From Tetmemena sp. SeJ-2015 (taxonomy: Eukaryota > Ciliophora > Spirotrichea > Sporadotrichida > Oxytrichidae), in assembly GCA_027382625.1 (NCBI GenBank), contig JAJKFJ010021829.1:22946-86945 (forward strand): DNA of 64,000 nt, read 5' to 3'. A program made the translations under genes and the position numbers. Below the pieces are notes generated by a model that was not told where the DNA came from, made no database searches, and saw only the letters and a program-made list of their open reading frames with translations. How positions within the stretch are numbered: position 1 is the first letter of the stretch; the number at the start of each line of letters is the position of its first letter. Shown here one piece after another: positions 1 through 12,806 of the stretch.

Positions 1-3000
1 ATTTAGTGCTTTGTAATTTAAAATTTATTGTCCAATATCTTGGGCATTTATAAAAAGTAAGAAGATGTGGTCATTAATAGAAGGAATTGGCTAAGAATCC
101 TAAAGATCCCTATCTTCAATTTTTTTCATTTACTTTGGAGGGAAATCATGCTGCAGCTTTCTGTTAGTAGTAGCATCACTGAGTTCGTTCTCTGTGTTTC
201 GCTGGCTTGTTTCCTTGTTTGGGTTTAACCCTCTCTGTGAATTATGAATATAGTCCTCATTTCTACGAGATTAAGAGGCAAATAATAAGTTTTCTGCTTA
301 AAGTGGCAACTATTTGTGGACTCTTAATTTTCCTATGTAGCTCATCATCTAGCTCATAGAGTTTCTTTCCAAGAGGCTTGTTATTTCCCGAACTGTAGTT
401 CATAAATATTTGTGTCTATAAACAGTTTATTGTAATCATGGTTGTGGGGTACTCTCTGATGATTTTATCAGTAGAAGCCCGATCCAGTAAAAACATGAGC
501 TTGATGGGGAGATTCGTGTCTATGAGTACATTTGTGAACCTCTCCTACTCATACATCTGCTGAGGTTGCTAGTGCCTCGAGGCAGCTCCATTATTACTTG
601 CACTATCAAAATCTTATTGCTAGTTATGCTCTCCCTTTTGGCCCATTCTTGTCCTACTGAGGACTGCGGTTTGAATACACGGGAACTGAGTGGTTTTAAA
701 AGAGTTTATCATCCTCGGAAACAAAAGAAGGTCTATCTTTCTACCTTATCAAAAAATACCTTGACCTCACACACACATAGATAAAGCTAGGAAGAGGGAT
801 GAAGAGCACTCCTCCTATGAAAAGAATAACGAAGAACTTTATTATTGCCTCTATTTCTAGGTTGTCCATGTTTACTATATCCTCAAAATCATGGTATGAC
901 CTCATTACAAAAAAGCAAATGGCAAGCATGCCCATCACTCTAGTGTAAAGGACCATGAATTTGTAAAAGCGAGGGATCTCAGGATTGAAGGTGTTCTTCA
1001 GTTGCAGCAAGGGATGAAGTTTAGAGAATAGAATTCTAAAAAGTGTACAGGAGGAAAACTTTTAGCCAAAACCTGTGTAAAATACCTTCCTTCGAAATAG
1101 TAAAGTCTTTATAGTGATAGAGTTTCCATCTAGTAGATCTAAGCCGAGGGTATTATCCTGCTTATTAAGATATTAGAAGTCTGCGTTGTCCTTTGCATAA
1201 GTGTAAATTAAACCTAGAATGAAAGCTATAACCATATAACCAAAGGGAATAAGAGAAAGCCAATTAACGAGTCCCAGCTTTGAAATTCTTAAATCTCGAA
1301 GGAGAGAATCATTGATAACTGCATAGAAAGACATGTGGCTGCAACTGCAATAAACCTTTCCAGCATCACTATCAAATATAGTTGAGCAAGAGGAATTTTC
1401 CCATTGAGAACCATTAGCTCCAATATAACCACAGACAGTATTGTTATAGGGATTGTAAATTTTAGCATCAGGATAGTCAAACTTCATCTAAATTTAGCCA
1501 AGAACATTTTCTCCCTTCAGGTATTTTCCATCTTAATCTCTAAAAGCGAAGTAGACAGAGGTGTTTACTAAGGCACTCTAATTTTTCAAGAAGCTACCTA
1601 CGAAAGGACTATAGTCAAAGCTTATAACTGTGAATGTCTATCTATCAGTGGGTTAGAGGGCAGATGATAGTGGGAATGAATAGCTCAAGAAGGGATTATC
1701 AGTGGAAACATAGTCGTATAGGATATTAGCAGAACGAGAGTATTTGGAAATGCTCACGTTGAATACTCCATTATTCAGTGAGTAACTTTCGCCTTCATAG
1801 AGATTTTAGGAAATAAGTTGCTCTGTCAAGCTTATAATCTATCTAAGTTAGGAAGTGATATTAGTTGACTGTGACTAATCTACTCAAAAATAAACCTTAG
1901 TTTTTCGAAAGTAAGCGATTTAAGTATGTTATGCAAACTGAAATAAATTCAGATTCGCTCTAAAATAGCAATATTTTATTCTACTCCTTATTTTTATATC
2001 ATTTTTATAATACTATTTTAAACTAGCAACACTAATAGCTTGAGTGTAATTAGTAAGTTGTACAAAGGCTTGCACATTCCCCTAAATGAAAAAGCTAATT
2101 TAATCCGTATTATTGAAGCCCTATATGTTTAAGTATTAGCTCTGAGATCCCTAAATTATACTCTGGATAGATTTGAGGGCATCAGAAGATGGTATCCTCT
2201 GCTAGTAGTTATTTATGAATGTGGCTGCATTTTAGATTTATTTCACATATTCGCCATTCCTTTAAGAGACCAGAGAGTTGGAATCACTAGTTGAGCTGAT
2301 AGAGCTAATTAGATTTTATATTGCAAGCCAAGTTGAATTACTATAGCTATCTTGTTGGAAGTTTACAGTCAATCTCTGAGCAGTGGATTTATAATCCCCG
2401 TCGTAAACTTGCAAAACCAGTTTGCTTAAAGTAAATTGAAATTTGCTTGTTGGAATGGGCTTGAAAACTGCATTTGCAAGCAGGGAAATTGGAGTAAGGG
2501 CTCTCGTATTACCGAGAGAGTCTACCGCTAGATACTGATATCTAATTGGAGAGGAAGCTGCTGTCCATCCTTTTGCAGTGCAACTTAAAGTGGTACTCTG
2601 AGCTGATCCACTAGTAGTGTTACAGCTAAAGCTTCCACCAGAGGGAAGACTCTTTAATTAGAAATTCACTGCTCGGGAGTTCAGAGAGGTGGTTGAGAAT
2701 CCTTTATAGAAAAGTGCTACTCTTACTGTATAAGTAGTGCCGATGCTCAAACACGAACCTGAGATAACAAACTGCTTTCTGTCATTAGAGTTGACTTGAC
2801 AACTAGAGCTAACTGAAGGTGTGAGTGACCACTTTAAGTCTATTTAGTTTTCTGTCATTGAGGTCACTGAGAACTGGAAAGCTACGTTTGAGCTAGTAGT
2901 TAGGACCTGAGTCAATTAAGTCAGGTCACCATCAGGTGTGGCGTCAATCCAGGTTATTGAAATACTAGACTGAGCTGTGTTCGAGCTGTCTCCTTATACG

Positions 3001-6000
3001 AAATTAGTTACTCCATTCAGATAAAATGTTTACTACTGATAAAGACTCACCCCAGAATTCATCAATATATTATTTTACAGTTTGAATTTAATGATTTATT
3101 TTAATTTTAGATTTTAAAGTCTAAAGGTTATTTATAAATTCACAACTTAGTCATAGTAGAGCTAGAGATTGCTATTATTGAACTAGTTGCAAATACTCTG
3201 TATTTAGGCAGGGCAAGTCCAGTAAACGGTGAAGCTTTTTTACGATGAAGCGTCATTGTTGAGATTAGCAGCAGTAGCTGAATAGGAAATTAACACTGTA
3301 TTTCCTTTAGTTGCAATTACATAGTTAGTTGAAAGTTGCAGCACTAGCTTAGCTATGTATCTGCAGCCATAGATTACAGAATATTACTTAATTAAAATTA
3401 TTCCTTTTTTAAAGGAACAAAAATCCTGATGTTAAATAAATTTATAATACTGCAAGGTATCAGTTCTTTTATTAGGATTTCTCCACGTGCCAGTGGCTCT
3501 AATGAAGAAGTATTCATTTTGAGGGAGTTTTTATTGTATACTCCTTCTGATAGTAATCGTCTGTGCCTTCGTGTTAAGATCGCTAGAGGACAATGAAACC
3601 CCAGTTAAGTCGATAGAAAAAGTCAAAGAAGACGCATCGAAGACATAGTCAAAGCAATCTGTGTAATTATAAGTCAAGACCGAGTCCTATGCGTTCTAGT
3701 TTGTATCCATATCTTTCAAAACGTAGGAGAGGCCACTATCAGCATCGAAAATGTTTGCGCATTTCTTTGCCGCAAGAGTGATTTAAGCAGTTTATGTGTC
3801 TTAAATATTCTTCAAGTCTACCATGTTAAGCTTGAAGCCGTATCTTCCTGGAGCGTCAGTAACCTGATCATAGTTAAACACAAGCTCAGGGCTCGAAGCC
3901 TAAGGGTTGAAGTAACTGGTAGGAAAAATTCTCGTATTTGTCGAGTTTTGAGTGTTAATGGAAGTTAGACTCCAAGTGAATAAAAAGAGACTCCTGAACT
4001 AATCTCTTGAGTAATAGCTTCTATAGGTTGAGAAAGCTGGAGTCACCACAAACGAGTTATCGTTCTTTCTTGTAGACTGAGAGCTGCAACTGCAGAAGGT
4101 AATTTCTATAGCAAGTACTAAAAAATTAAAGGTGTGTGTGATTCAACTATCCGAGTCAACTCGAGTGAATCCCTCGGGGCAGATAAGCAAATCAGTATTA
4201 GCTTGCCATGACACGGAGTTAAGATTTACCAGTCTGCTTAAGGAGGCATCTGCATAATCGATTTCAATTGCAACTGAATTGTAGTTTGCATAGCCTAGTT
4301 TCATATAAGAGTAGAGGTTTTGAAGTTCAGTGAAAGTATCGAGTCTTGTCAGCCTCTACTATAAAAATAAGAGATATTTTATATTAAAATTTAATACCTA
4401 TTTATTTATTGATACCTAATCTAACTTTAGCTTCTGGCATAAGCCCAGAACCTTATCTCAGCGTAATATATTTACTAGAAGCCGTTGTTCAAGGTTGCTG
4501 GATTGAACTTATAAAACCATTAAGAAATGAAATATGCAAGATAAAATAAGTTTAATGCTTCTATACCGGTTATTAAGCAATAGACCAAGATATAAAAAAT
4601 TTTCTTTGTTTCCTATTGTGTAAGTTGTAGTAGAGTTGATAAATGGATCTTGCACATACTCCTTAACACCAGTTGGAGTTGCTGTTCTCGAAATATCCTG
4701 CTGAACTAAGTTCTAAAATTCGAAAGGGTTGTTGTTCTGTCCTTGTCTTTGGAACATATAGTAGAGCAAGACTGAAGCTGAATTCTCAATCTTATACACA
4801 AAAGCATTTGGACCTAAGGTAATTGGAAATGCTTACTTGTAGAACTTAACTCCAAAAATGAGCCCATTAAAGTTTTAAGCTATAGTGACTGATCTTGAAA
4901 TGGAAGTTTGAGCTGAAGTGTAAGTCACAGTGGCTGAACCCTCAGCAGTAGTTGTGTCATCAAAGAGACTTATAGCTAATTATTGGGAGGTGGAGGACAT
5001 CTGTAAGAACATCCATCGACTGTGAGGGAAGCGCAAGGTACTAGATAGACCTGACTATCGCCCTTGAATAAGCATATTCTAATTATCGCTTATGGTGAAT
5101 GAGAGCTTTGAAACCCCATCGTGATTAAATAAGACTTCTGTTGGATCGTTAAGGATACTATTTTTACATTTTTAGCTTTATTGAAATTGAGATGATGATT
5201 ATATATATAATATTTTTGAGGATAACAACGGGGACTTAGATTCTTTTGACCCACATTTGCATGCTTGTGTCATAATTTGAGTTGGTTATCTGTGAAGTTG
5301 AGAATGTCTGAGTTGGAAGGGCTGTCTATTTGCTGAATTTGTACATCGTATAAGATTGGGAAAAGCCGGTGAACTCAGAACAATTCAAACAGATATAATT
5401 GGATTTCTAAAAATTTAATTAAAGTTGCCCATGTAGTCTATTTAGTTTTTGAGAGCGCCATTCTTTTAAATCAGGGTGAAAGTTGCACGATCTCCTTCGT
5501 TTTTCAAAGTTCCTATATCCTACATAAAGACTTAAAGCACTTGCTCTCTCCTAGGATATTATCTTACAAATAAAATATTAATTACTTATAATTACTTTTT
5601 ATTTAAAAATCAATTAAGCCAAGTTTTTTCTTAAAAGATAATGTGTAAATTATAATTCCTTAGGATATTTTATAATGAATAGAATATATTAATTATAATT
5701 AATCAGGATAGATGTAAATGAACTGAATCCTCTGAGTTTAAGCGTCAGTCAAGACTGATTGAAACATTTTGAGATTCCTGATACTCCCTTGAAATCCATT
5801 GCTGGATCTGTCTGTGTCGATGCCAATCATAAAGGAAGAGATTTGCAGAGTGCTAATCCCAATTGGAAAGAACTAACTCTGCGAATCTTAGTTCAACAGT
5901 GTGAAGGTTAGGTCTCTACTTTGAAGCACTGAATTAGTGGAATTGGCTTTTATCACAATCAAATTTTAAACCAGTCCAGTAAAAAGGAAATCATTTGCTT

Positions 6001-7320
6001 TTAATTTATGAATGATGTACCAATTGCTTAGCTTGAAGCTTCCATCCACTTACAGGGAGCCTGACCTGCTGCCATCTGCTCTCAGAGTTTTTGTGCTACG
6101 AATTAATTCTACTGAGAAGCAGTCTGGACTGCAAGAAAAAATACTGAAGTCAGTTTTAGCATCCCAGGGATATGCATCCAATCTCATCCAGATAGAGAAC
6201 TAATCATAATCAAATTGAAGAAGAAGAAGATACATATTTCAATTCTTATTATATATGCTGTTGCTGGATTGGTATTAATGTATAGGGTGTAACTTTATTC
6301 AAATTTATATTTATATTTATTGAGGAAGCTAAGTTAATGAAGAAGTTGTCTTTAAGGTAGTTTTGTATAGATAATCCACGCTAGATTATAAAAGCTGTCC
6401 AATTATTGACGATTTATAAAATTTATGAAGATTAAAATTATTCTATTTACAAACTGAATAAATAGTTGTATTTTATAATAATCGCTGGTTGCTTAGGTCA
6501 TAGGTGCAGGCCACGTGTATCCACGAATTTTGGTTGTTAACATAATCGCTATACCCTACTGAGATTGACGTGTCTAAAGAGTAGAAAGGCAGGCACACTA
6601 AGTTTCCAGTGCGCTGCAATATAGCTGTGTATGTGTTGCTTCCCGAGCCCAGCAAGCCTAAATAGAAAGCACTCCCAGTTTCAGTCTTGGTACGCCTTGC
6701 CCAAAACTCAAACGTATACTAAGTCAGACTTGTGTTGGTGGAGAAACTGCTAGAGAGATAACTTGTAGAACTAGACATGAAAGCCTTCTCTCTTCCATCG
6801 ATGCAAGTATACCCATCAAACACAGCTGGCCCATCTTTGTTTCCAAATAAATTTAAACTATTCACAGAGACAATTTAATACTGATATATTTATGCATGTC
6901 AGATAGAGAACGTGTAACTATAATAATATTGCAAATTTAAAAGAGTTTATGATATTTTAGGAATAATTCGGAGAAATTCAGGTAATTTTTTCAATCAAAA
7001 TTAATAAAAAGTTATAGGAGTTCAATGAACCTTATTTGACCAAATGCAAAGTTACTTTTAACTATGCTTATTGAAAATAAATTTTAAATAAAATCCTTGA
7101 AACATAATTGAAATAAGAATTAATCCTATCTGAAGTATATTCGAATAAAAAGATAACTTTATAAATTATAGTGATAGGAGGTGGCTGGATTGAAGCAGAT
7201 ATCCCTTGAGATCCACTAAACTTTATATACTGATTATACGGAGCCTTCACGCCATCATATATTGAAGTATCTGCTAGTTGGCATAATGAAAGAGAAATCT
7301 GAAAAATCAGCAAGGCTATT
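1..7320 (-). CDS. LamG/REJ/GPS-domain membrane receptor (polycystin-1-like), 3' end outside window
   Basis: Several MDSs on the minus strand, read with TAA/TAG as Gln. The N-terminus (about 7,320-7,200) has a hydrophobic signal-like stretch ending SLSLCQLADTS. LamG/concanavalin-like modules follow: one near 6,850-6,480 containing NSWIHVACTYD, another near 5,900-5,750 containing GFQGSIRNLKMF. A Ser/Thr-rich REJ-like region spans about 4,100-2,300, with LKWSLTP and SGSCLSIGTTYTV. A GPS-like motif CSCSHMSFYAV lies near 1,330-1,370, then a transmembrane segment (LSLIPFGYMVIAFILG). More membrane segments lie at 741-1,010, and a Gln/Asn-rich cytoplasmic tail continues past base 1. This order resembles polycystin-1/REJ receptors that are cleaved at the GPS site; function in this organism is inferred. 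AT-rich inserts near 3,070, 3,400, 4,400, 5,200, 5,600, 6,300 and 6,900 are IES candidates. The frame changes near 610 and 250 are unexplained. No initiator ATG was found. Confidence 0.72.
5553..5704. other. IES, pointer AGGATA
   Basis: AGGATA occurs at 5,553-5,558 and 5,705-5,710 and flanks an AT-rich insert. Removing 152 nt joins LamG coding (minus strand) ...QFIYIYP to RREQVLQVFMQ... in one open frame of more than 100 codons. Confidence 0.85.
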
Positions 7321-7664
7321 ATCTTTAGTAAAATTATAAAATTATGATAAATTCTACTAAATTTATTAAAATTTAAAGATGATACATAATTTTAAGTGTT
7401 ATTAAGTTATTCTTTTTTAAGACAAATTTTTGTAGTTCTATTTTTAGATATGTTTATTTAAAAATAAAATAATTATTCTCTTTAGTGCCTCTTGTTTCAT
7501 ATCGATTCTTTAACTTTTCATTTAAATATGAAATTTCAAAAATAGTTAGAATTTTTCTTTTCCAGAGTTTAGAAAGCGAAAGTATTTATAAATACACGAC
7601 TCTCATCAAGGCATTATAAGTTCTCTTTATAATTTAAATTTCAAATTACAAGTAGAAGAATAAT
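7321..7664. promoter_or_regulatory. divergent intergenic region
   Basis: About 340 bp of AT-rich sequence lie between the 5' end of the minus-strand receptor gene and the IFT80 start codon. It presumably holds promoters for both, but I recognise no specific element. The receptor's first exon or MDS could also lie here. Confidence 0.3.
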
Positions 7665-10050
7665 ATGAGATTCATTTTAATACGCTTTAAATTTATTCTT
7701 AAAAAAATTAATTCAAGGTTAAAAGATTAGAAAGAAGCAAGCATCAAGATATCATAAAATTAAATTGTCTTTTATCGTTTCAGCTGTGGGCTGGTCAAAT
7801 GCAGGAGAGTTATTCAGCGTCAGTGATGATTTGACCTTCCTTAAATGGGACATAAACGGAGAATTCGAGTCAAACGTTATGACTCTTGAGCATAGTAAAA
7901 ACGATTGCTATTTTTATTAGATCTCCTATTTAGCAAACTGTTCTGGACATGGACTGGCTTCCCTCTGGAAAAGGAGCCAACGAGGTGGTTGCTCTCGGCT
8001 GCTCAGACGGAAGTTTCAAGCTCGTCAATAAAACTGGAAGAGTAGAGAAGAGCGTTGGAGAAGCTCACGCTAGTGCAATCATATCAATTAAATGGAGTTA
8101 TGACGGCGCAGCACTTGCAACTGCTGGCGAAGATGGTCAAATCAAGATTTGGTCTAGAGGAGGTATGCTTAGATCAGCTGTAGTACAGGGCAGCAAACCT
8201 ATTTACGGAATTGCTTGGAGCAGAGAAAACGACAGCATTCTTTACGCTTGTGACAAGAACTTGACTCTCATTCCTACTCTTCCAGGTAGCAAATAACTTC
8301 AATGGAAAGCTCATGATGGAGTCGTGTTGGCAGTGGACTGGAATCCTGGCAATAACATCATCATCTCAGCTGGAGAAGATTGCAAGTACAGGGTTTGGGA
8401 TTAATACGGAAGGTAGCTTTACTGCTCCTCTCCCTATGATCATGTCATTACTAGCATTAAGTGGGCACCAAACGGCGATTATTTTGCTGTCGGAAGTTTT
8501 GAGATGCTGAGACTCTGTGATAAATCAGGCTGGTCTTACTCTTTCCACAAACCTTAAACTGGATCCATCTTGAAGCTCTCTTGGAGTCACGATGGAACTG
8601 TAGTAGCTGGAGCTGGTGGTAACGGCTCAGTTACCTTCGGGTATATAGTCGACAGATAAATCTCTTGGGCTCATATTGAAGCAACACTAGATGAAGATAA
8701 TAAGATTCAAGTGAATGACTGCCTTCATGAAATGAATGAAGATCTTGATTTTAGAGAAAGAGTCGTGAATATGAGCATGAAGCACAATCATATGGTCGTG
8801 TGTACTACAACTTAGTGCTATGTCTATAACGTCATGAACTGGTCCTCTCCCTTTGTCTTTGATGTCAAGGATAGCGTCTATCTAATCGTTCAAGGAGCTA
8901 AATACTTTGCTTTGATTGATGCAAGCTAGAACTTCATAATTTACAACTATGAAGGAAAACTGATCTCAACACCTAAATTTTAGGGATTGAGAGTGGAATT
9001 CTTGAATTCAAGACATCTCTCACTCAGCTCTGATGTTCTTGCCATGATTGATCCTTCAAACCCTAAGATAGTAAGAGTCTTTGACATCGTGAGTGGAAAA
9101 CCTTCAAATATATAAACTAAACTTTAAATGTTACTATTGAACACACCACCGAAATAGTTGAGATGGATGTCAATCAGGTAGAAATGTCAAGTGAAAGAAA
9201 GATGGCCTTTATAGATAGCAACAGAGACATGTTCGTTACTATGGTCCATAAACCTGAGATTATCAAGATAGCTAGTATTGTTGATAGTTTCTAATGGAAT
9301 GATGGAAATGATATGCTTGCATGCATCGCTGATGGAAAACTTTTGACTTGGTTCTACCCTAATGCAGTCTATGTCGACAGAGACTTGATGTCTAAGGCTA
9401 TGGCAGTAAAAGATGCCTCAGATGTTGGAAAGCTAGCATAGATGCTAACCTTCACTGGAAATATTTGCTCAGTGAGAAGACTTGATGGAGCTTTGGCAAC
9501 GCTTTCAATTTCTCCTTATCCTAAAATCCTCTATGAGTATGTCGATAAAGCCGATTTTGAGAAAGCTATTCGTCTCTGCAGATTCGTGAAAGAGCACACC
9601 CTTTGGGCTTGCCTTGCTGCTATGAGTATTTATTGCAGAGAACTCAATACTGTTGAAATTTCTTTAGCTGCAATTGATGAGGCTGACAAGGTTTAATTTA
9701 TCAACTATATCAAGGATCTTCCCTCTGAGCCGAGTAGAAACGCAGCGCTTGCTTTATACTGCAAGAAGATAAATGAGGCTGAACAAATCCTCCTCTAAGC
9801 TAGACTATACTACAGAGCCATCAAGATGAACATTAAGTTGTTCAGATGGGAGAGAGCTTTAGACATCGCAGTTCAACACAAAACTCATGTGGATACTGTT
9901 GTCGCTTACAGGCAGAGATATTTAGCCTCTTATCAAAAGGAGGAAGACATTGAGAAGTTCAAGCAATTTTCAGGTATGCAGAGTGATTGGGAAACTGTCA
10001 AGTCTAAGATCAGGGCAGATAAGGAAAGAGAAGCTGCTGCAAATCAGTGA
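7665..10050 (+). CDS. IFT80: Intraflagellar transport protein IFT80
   Basis: WD-repeat subunit of the IFT-B complex, which carries cargo along ciliary axonemes. The start ATG at 7,665 is set by the reconstruction: after removing the listed IESs the N-terminus reads [20 protein letters not shown], which aligns with animal IFT80 (MRLKISLLKEPKHQELVS). Other diagnostic blocks are [63 protein letters not shown] and [11 protein letters not shown]. The C-terminal helical part contains [18 protein letters not shown] and [15 protein letters not shown], ending at TGA 10,048-10,050. Subtracting inserts of 41, 23, 25 and 5 nt gives exactly 763 codons plus stop, close to the roughly 777 residues of the human protein. 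Many internal TAA/TAG codons sit at Gln positions. Confidence 0.95.
7670..7710. other. IES, pointer ATTCA (IFT80)
   Basis: ATTCA at 7,670-7,674 and 7,711-7,715. Removing 41 nt joins ATG-AGA-TTC to AAG-GTT and creates the conserved MRFKVKRLE start. The IES begins in the second codon after ATG. Confidence 0.9.
7750..7772. other. IES, pointer TATC (IFT80)
   Basis: TATC at 7,750-7,753 and 7,773-7,776. Removing 23 nt turns an out-of-frame junction into KHQDIVSAVGW, a conserved IFT80 motif. Confidence 0.9.
7893..7917. other. IES, pointer TAG (IFT80), or part of a 58-nt intron
   Basis: TAG at 7,893-7,895 and 7,918-7,920. Removing 25 nt gives [19 protein letters not shown] in frame. A GT-AG intron at 7,876-7,933 (58 nt) also restores the frame, so this junction is ambiguous. 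Confidence 0.55.
9113..9122. repeat. Tandem TAAAC duplication acting like a zero-length IES
   Basis: TAAAC is repeated directly (9,113-9,117, 9,118-9,122) inside IFT80. The frame is correct on both sides only if one copy is deleted (5 nt), giving [15 protein letters not shown]. It is either two pointers with no insert between them or an assembly or replication slip. Confidence 0.6.
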
Positions 10051-10334
10051 AATATCGAGCTATTCTGATATGACCTATAATAAATACTTCTATATTGCTT
10101 GAGTTAAGTTCAATAATTTATGAAATTCAAAAATCAAGAGATGGTTTCGATGGTGAAATGGATTAAACTAAATTAATAAACTGACAGAAATAGTATGTGC
10201 TTAATTAAATTGCGCTTAAGTTATTTTAAAGGGAGACATCACGAATAAGTATATAATTATTTATTATTGCTCATATCTAAATTTCTCTCTTTGGTTCATA
10301 CCGACGGCAAGGTATCTCCTACAGATTACGCTAT
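10051..10334. other. AT-rich intergenic region
   Basis: Lies between the IFT80 stop and the next ATG. No coding frame or recognisable RNA seen. Confidence 0.4.
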
Positions 10335-12806
10335 ATGGTAGATTTTCCCAACACTAAACCTATTTCTCTTCAGTTATAATTACTTTTATCTTTCTACAGT
10401 CAGGATTCGAGACTCCTAAGAAGAAAGTGAGAAAGTTTTTAGACGATCTTGAGCAATTAACTACAGAGTGGAATGAGGATAAATTTTAGAATTACGGCTT
10501 AAAACAGCTCGACAGTCCTCGTAAGAGCTCTATAGAAAAAGACTTGGTGTCTAATTTTATTAATGTCTGCTTTTAATGATGAATTTAAATGACTTGGTTT
10601 CTTTTTCTACCTCTCCTCAAGCCACGACTATCGAGACAAGACTCAGAAAAAGGTCATTTTTTGAATCAGAGTGTCAGGACAAAAATCATTTGGGCTATTT
10701 GAAATCCAATAAAATGCCCTCAGACTCTATCTCAAGTACATCCTCGCTGGATTCAGTTGGAAAAAGGAATTAGGATTTTAAATCAGCGATAAGTGGTGTG
10801 AGCTCGGTATAAGGGTACGGGAGTCAGGTCTTGCCCTCGCATACTAATAAAGTTCACAAATTGAACAGTAATTTTGACAATGAGTTATCGCTGTATTAAT
10901 TATACTTAGTCACTTATTTTATACCACTTTTTTAATTGAGAATAGAAAGACTGTCCGGAAAATTGCTGACTCCAGAAAGAAGATTGCGAACCATTTCTCA
11001 ATCCACTGCAAGATAATTATTCATTTTAAGTTCCTCCAAGGCTTCTCCTCAAGTCGAGCCCAAAGCGCAGTTACTTTTTTCTACTCCTGAGAAGATGAAG
11101 ATGTTCGCGGAATTTCTAGACGTTGTAAAAATATTGAGTATTTTTATCCATTAAATTGTAAAAATCTCTTCTCCAGAATTAGCTTCTACTAGGTCAAAAT
11201 AATCAGACATTAAGCCCTTGAGAAGTTATTAAGATTTAATAAATTAATCGGGATCCACCTCATTTGCACTGCCTGATTCAATATTCACCCTTCCTAAATC
11301 CGCAAGCCAGCAGAACGCAGCTACCTAAAATTCAAGACAAGACGAGGGTAAATAAGTGGTGATGGACTCTCTAACTGCAGAGAGTTAAACTTCCTAAGAC
11401 AAAGGCCTCCATGATTCTCAAGATAGATCTATTTTCCCTAATATCATTCATTTATTCTTTAAAATATAATAAAAATGCAATTTTAATCACCTCAGAGAAT
11501 TTCTAGAAATAAAATAAAACATGAGGTTATAGATTTTTGCATACAATCCTTATGTTTTATTATCAATTATCTACAACTTAAAACTGTTAATTTGCTAAAA
11601 TAAAAAAGACTATTTTATTTGCTGACTATTAAAACTAACTACAGATTCATTCAACAATTTAAAAGATTCAAGAGCAAATTAATTTGTATATATATTTTCC
11701 AATTCTAACTATTTAGAAGACCTAGAATAGGTATAAATGTTAAAGTAGATTGGAAACGTAGCTTTGAATCATCTTTAATTAAACTAGAGCATTTACTACA
11801 AGTTTTGAGGAAAAAATATTCTTTAACAAATTAATCGCTCAATAAAAGGGTAGACATATTCTCTTAAAAAAGTTTCTTCATCTAGAAGTATTAACCTTAT
11901 TTATTTATTTAATTATTCCACATAAAATTCTCTGCTATAAAATTTCCCCCTCTTCTTTATAAAACCTCGGTAATAACTCACTCAACTATTTGTTAATTTT
12001 AAAACTGAGATTCAATTCTAGAAAATGATATTGGAGAGTTGCAGCCACGTAACCTAGACTGGTATAGTGGACACTTCTCATATCTTCTGCTAGCAAGACT
12101 TAGGTGCAAGCCAAATGTTTCCACAGCCTCTAATTTTCCCAAGCCTTTAAAATCTCAATCTTTTAACCTCAAGCGTCAAGGATTCTTAAAAAAATAAGAT
12201 TTCTCCTCATTTCATCATTTCTTAATTTGAGCAGAGCCATTATCCATCTTAGATTTAAGTTTTCACTTTTAGATTTAGAAGGCGAAATTACTTGGTCCCT
12301 CTGAAAGAATTTTAGAAAATTCTTGGTCCTATATACCCATTCATTACATCACTCAGAGTGACCATCTTAAGACATTAGATACTTAAAGGACTCAAATATT
12401 AAGATAAATAAATTATTCTTGACTCCTCAGTCGGTGGATGACATTTTGGTGAGAGGCAGAGAGAACAGAAGTGATTCATTCGCCTCGATTTCATCTGCCG
12501 AAGAAGAAAATCTATCTCTTTTAACTGATTAACTTGAGCAAAGGAACCTATTCTAATCATTAATACCATAATAATTTTGAATTTAGGTTATTCAGCTTTT
12601 TCAAACACACTCCCCTTACTCACACCTCAACTAAACGAGTCATGGCTACTTTATTATTGACATTCATTATATTTGTCATATATTTAATTTCAACTTCTCC
12701 TATTTAGTGTGCCAGCTATACCTCTTTAAGCCCCTTGAAATTAGACCAGTTATCCAGGTCCACTAAATTCGCCCAATCTGAATCCACTTCTCAAGAAAGC
12801 GAGTGA
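10335..12806 (+). CDS. Ser/Gln-rich protein of unknown function
   Basis: I do not recognise this protein. Start ATG 10,335: after removing the IES at 10,371 it reads MVDFPNTKPISLQSGFETPK. Several IESs follow, each of which restores or keeps the frame. Coding blocks are rich in Ser, Gln, Lys and Thr with SP and TP motifs (LLTPERRLRTISQ, STPEKMKMFAEFL, SPELASTRSKQSD), suggesting a disordered phosphoprotein. A mostly AT-rich stretch at 11,450-12,000 probably holds one or more long IESs. Coding resumes with ENDIGELQPRNLDWYSG (about 12,020) and SVDDILVRGRENRSDS (about 12,430) and ends QESTSQESE-like at TGA 12,804-12,806. Internal junctions after 11,450 are not resolved. Confidence 0.65.
10371..10396. 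other. IES, pointer CAGT
   Basis: CAGT at 10,371-10,374 and 10,397-10,400. Removing 26 nt joins KPISLQ to SGFETPKKK. Confidence 0.8.
10541..10590. other. IES, pointer GACTTGGT
   Basis: The 8-bp repeat GACTTGGT lies at 10,541-10,548 and 10,591-10,598. Removing 50 nt bypasses an in-frame TGA and joins SSIEKDLV to SFSTSPQATT. Confidence 0.9.
10896..10931. other. IES, pointer TTAATT (probable)
   Basis: TTAATT at 10,896-10,901 and 10,932-10,937 around a strongly AT-rich 30-nt core. Length 36 keeps the frame, so support is composition and repeat only. Confidence 0.55.
11123..11155. other. IES, pointer TTGTAAAAAT
   Basis: A 10-bp direct repeat at 11,123-11,132 and 11,156-11,165 flanks a 23-nt AT-rich core. 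Removal gives FLDVVKISSPELAS. The frame is unchanged, but the repeat length makes chance unlikely. Confidence 0.75.

Noticed and set aside
6012..6203. Plus-strand ORF of 63 codons
   Set aside because: Lies antisense to LamG coding sequence and has no supporting motif.
7876..7933. 58-nt GT-AG intron in IFT80
   Set aside because: It restores frame, but a 25-nt pointer-flanked IES inside the same interval does too and fits the neighbouring events. Kept only as an alternative.
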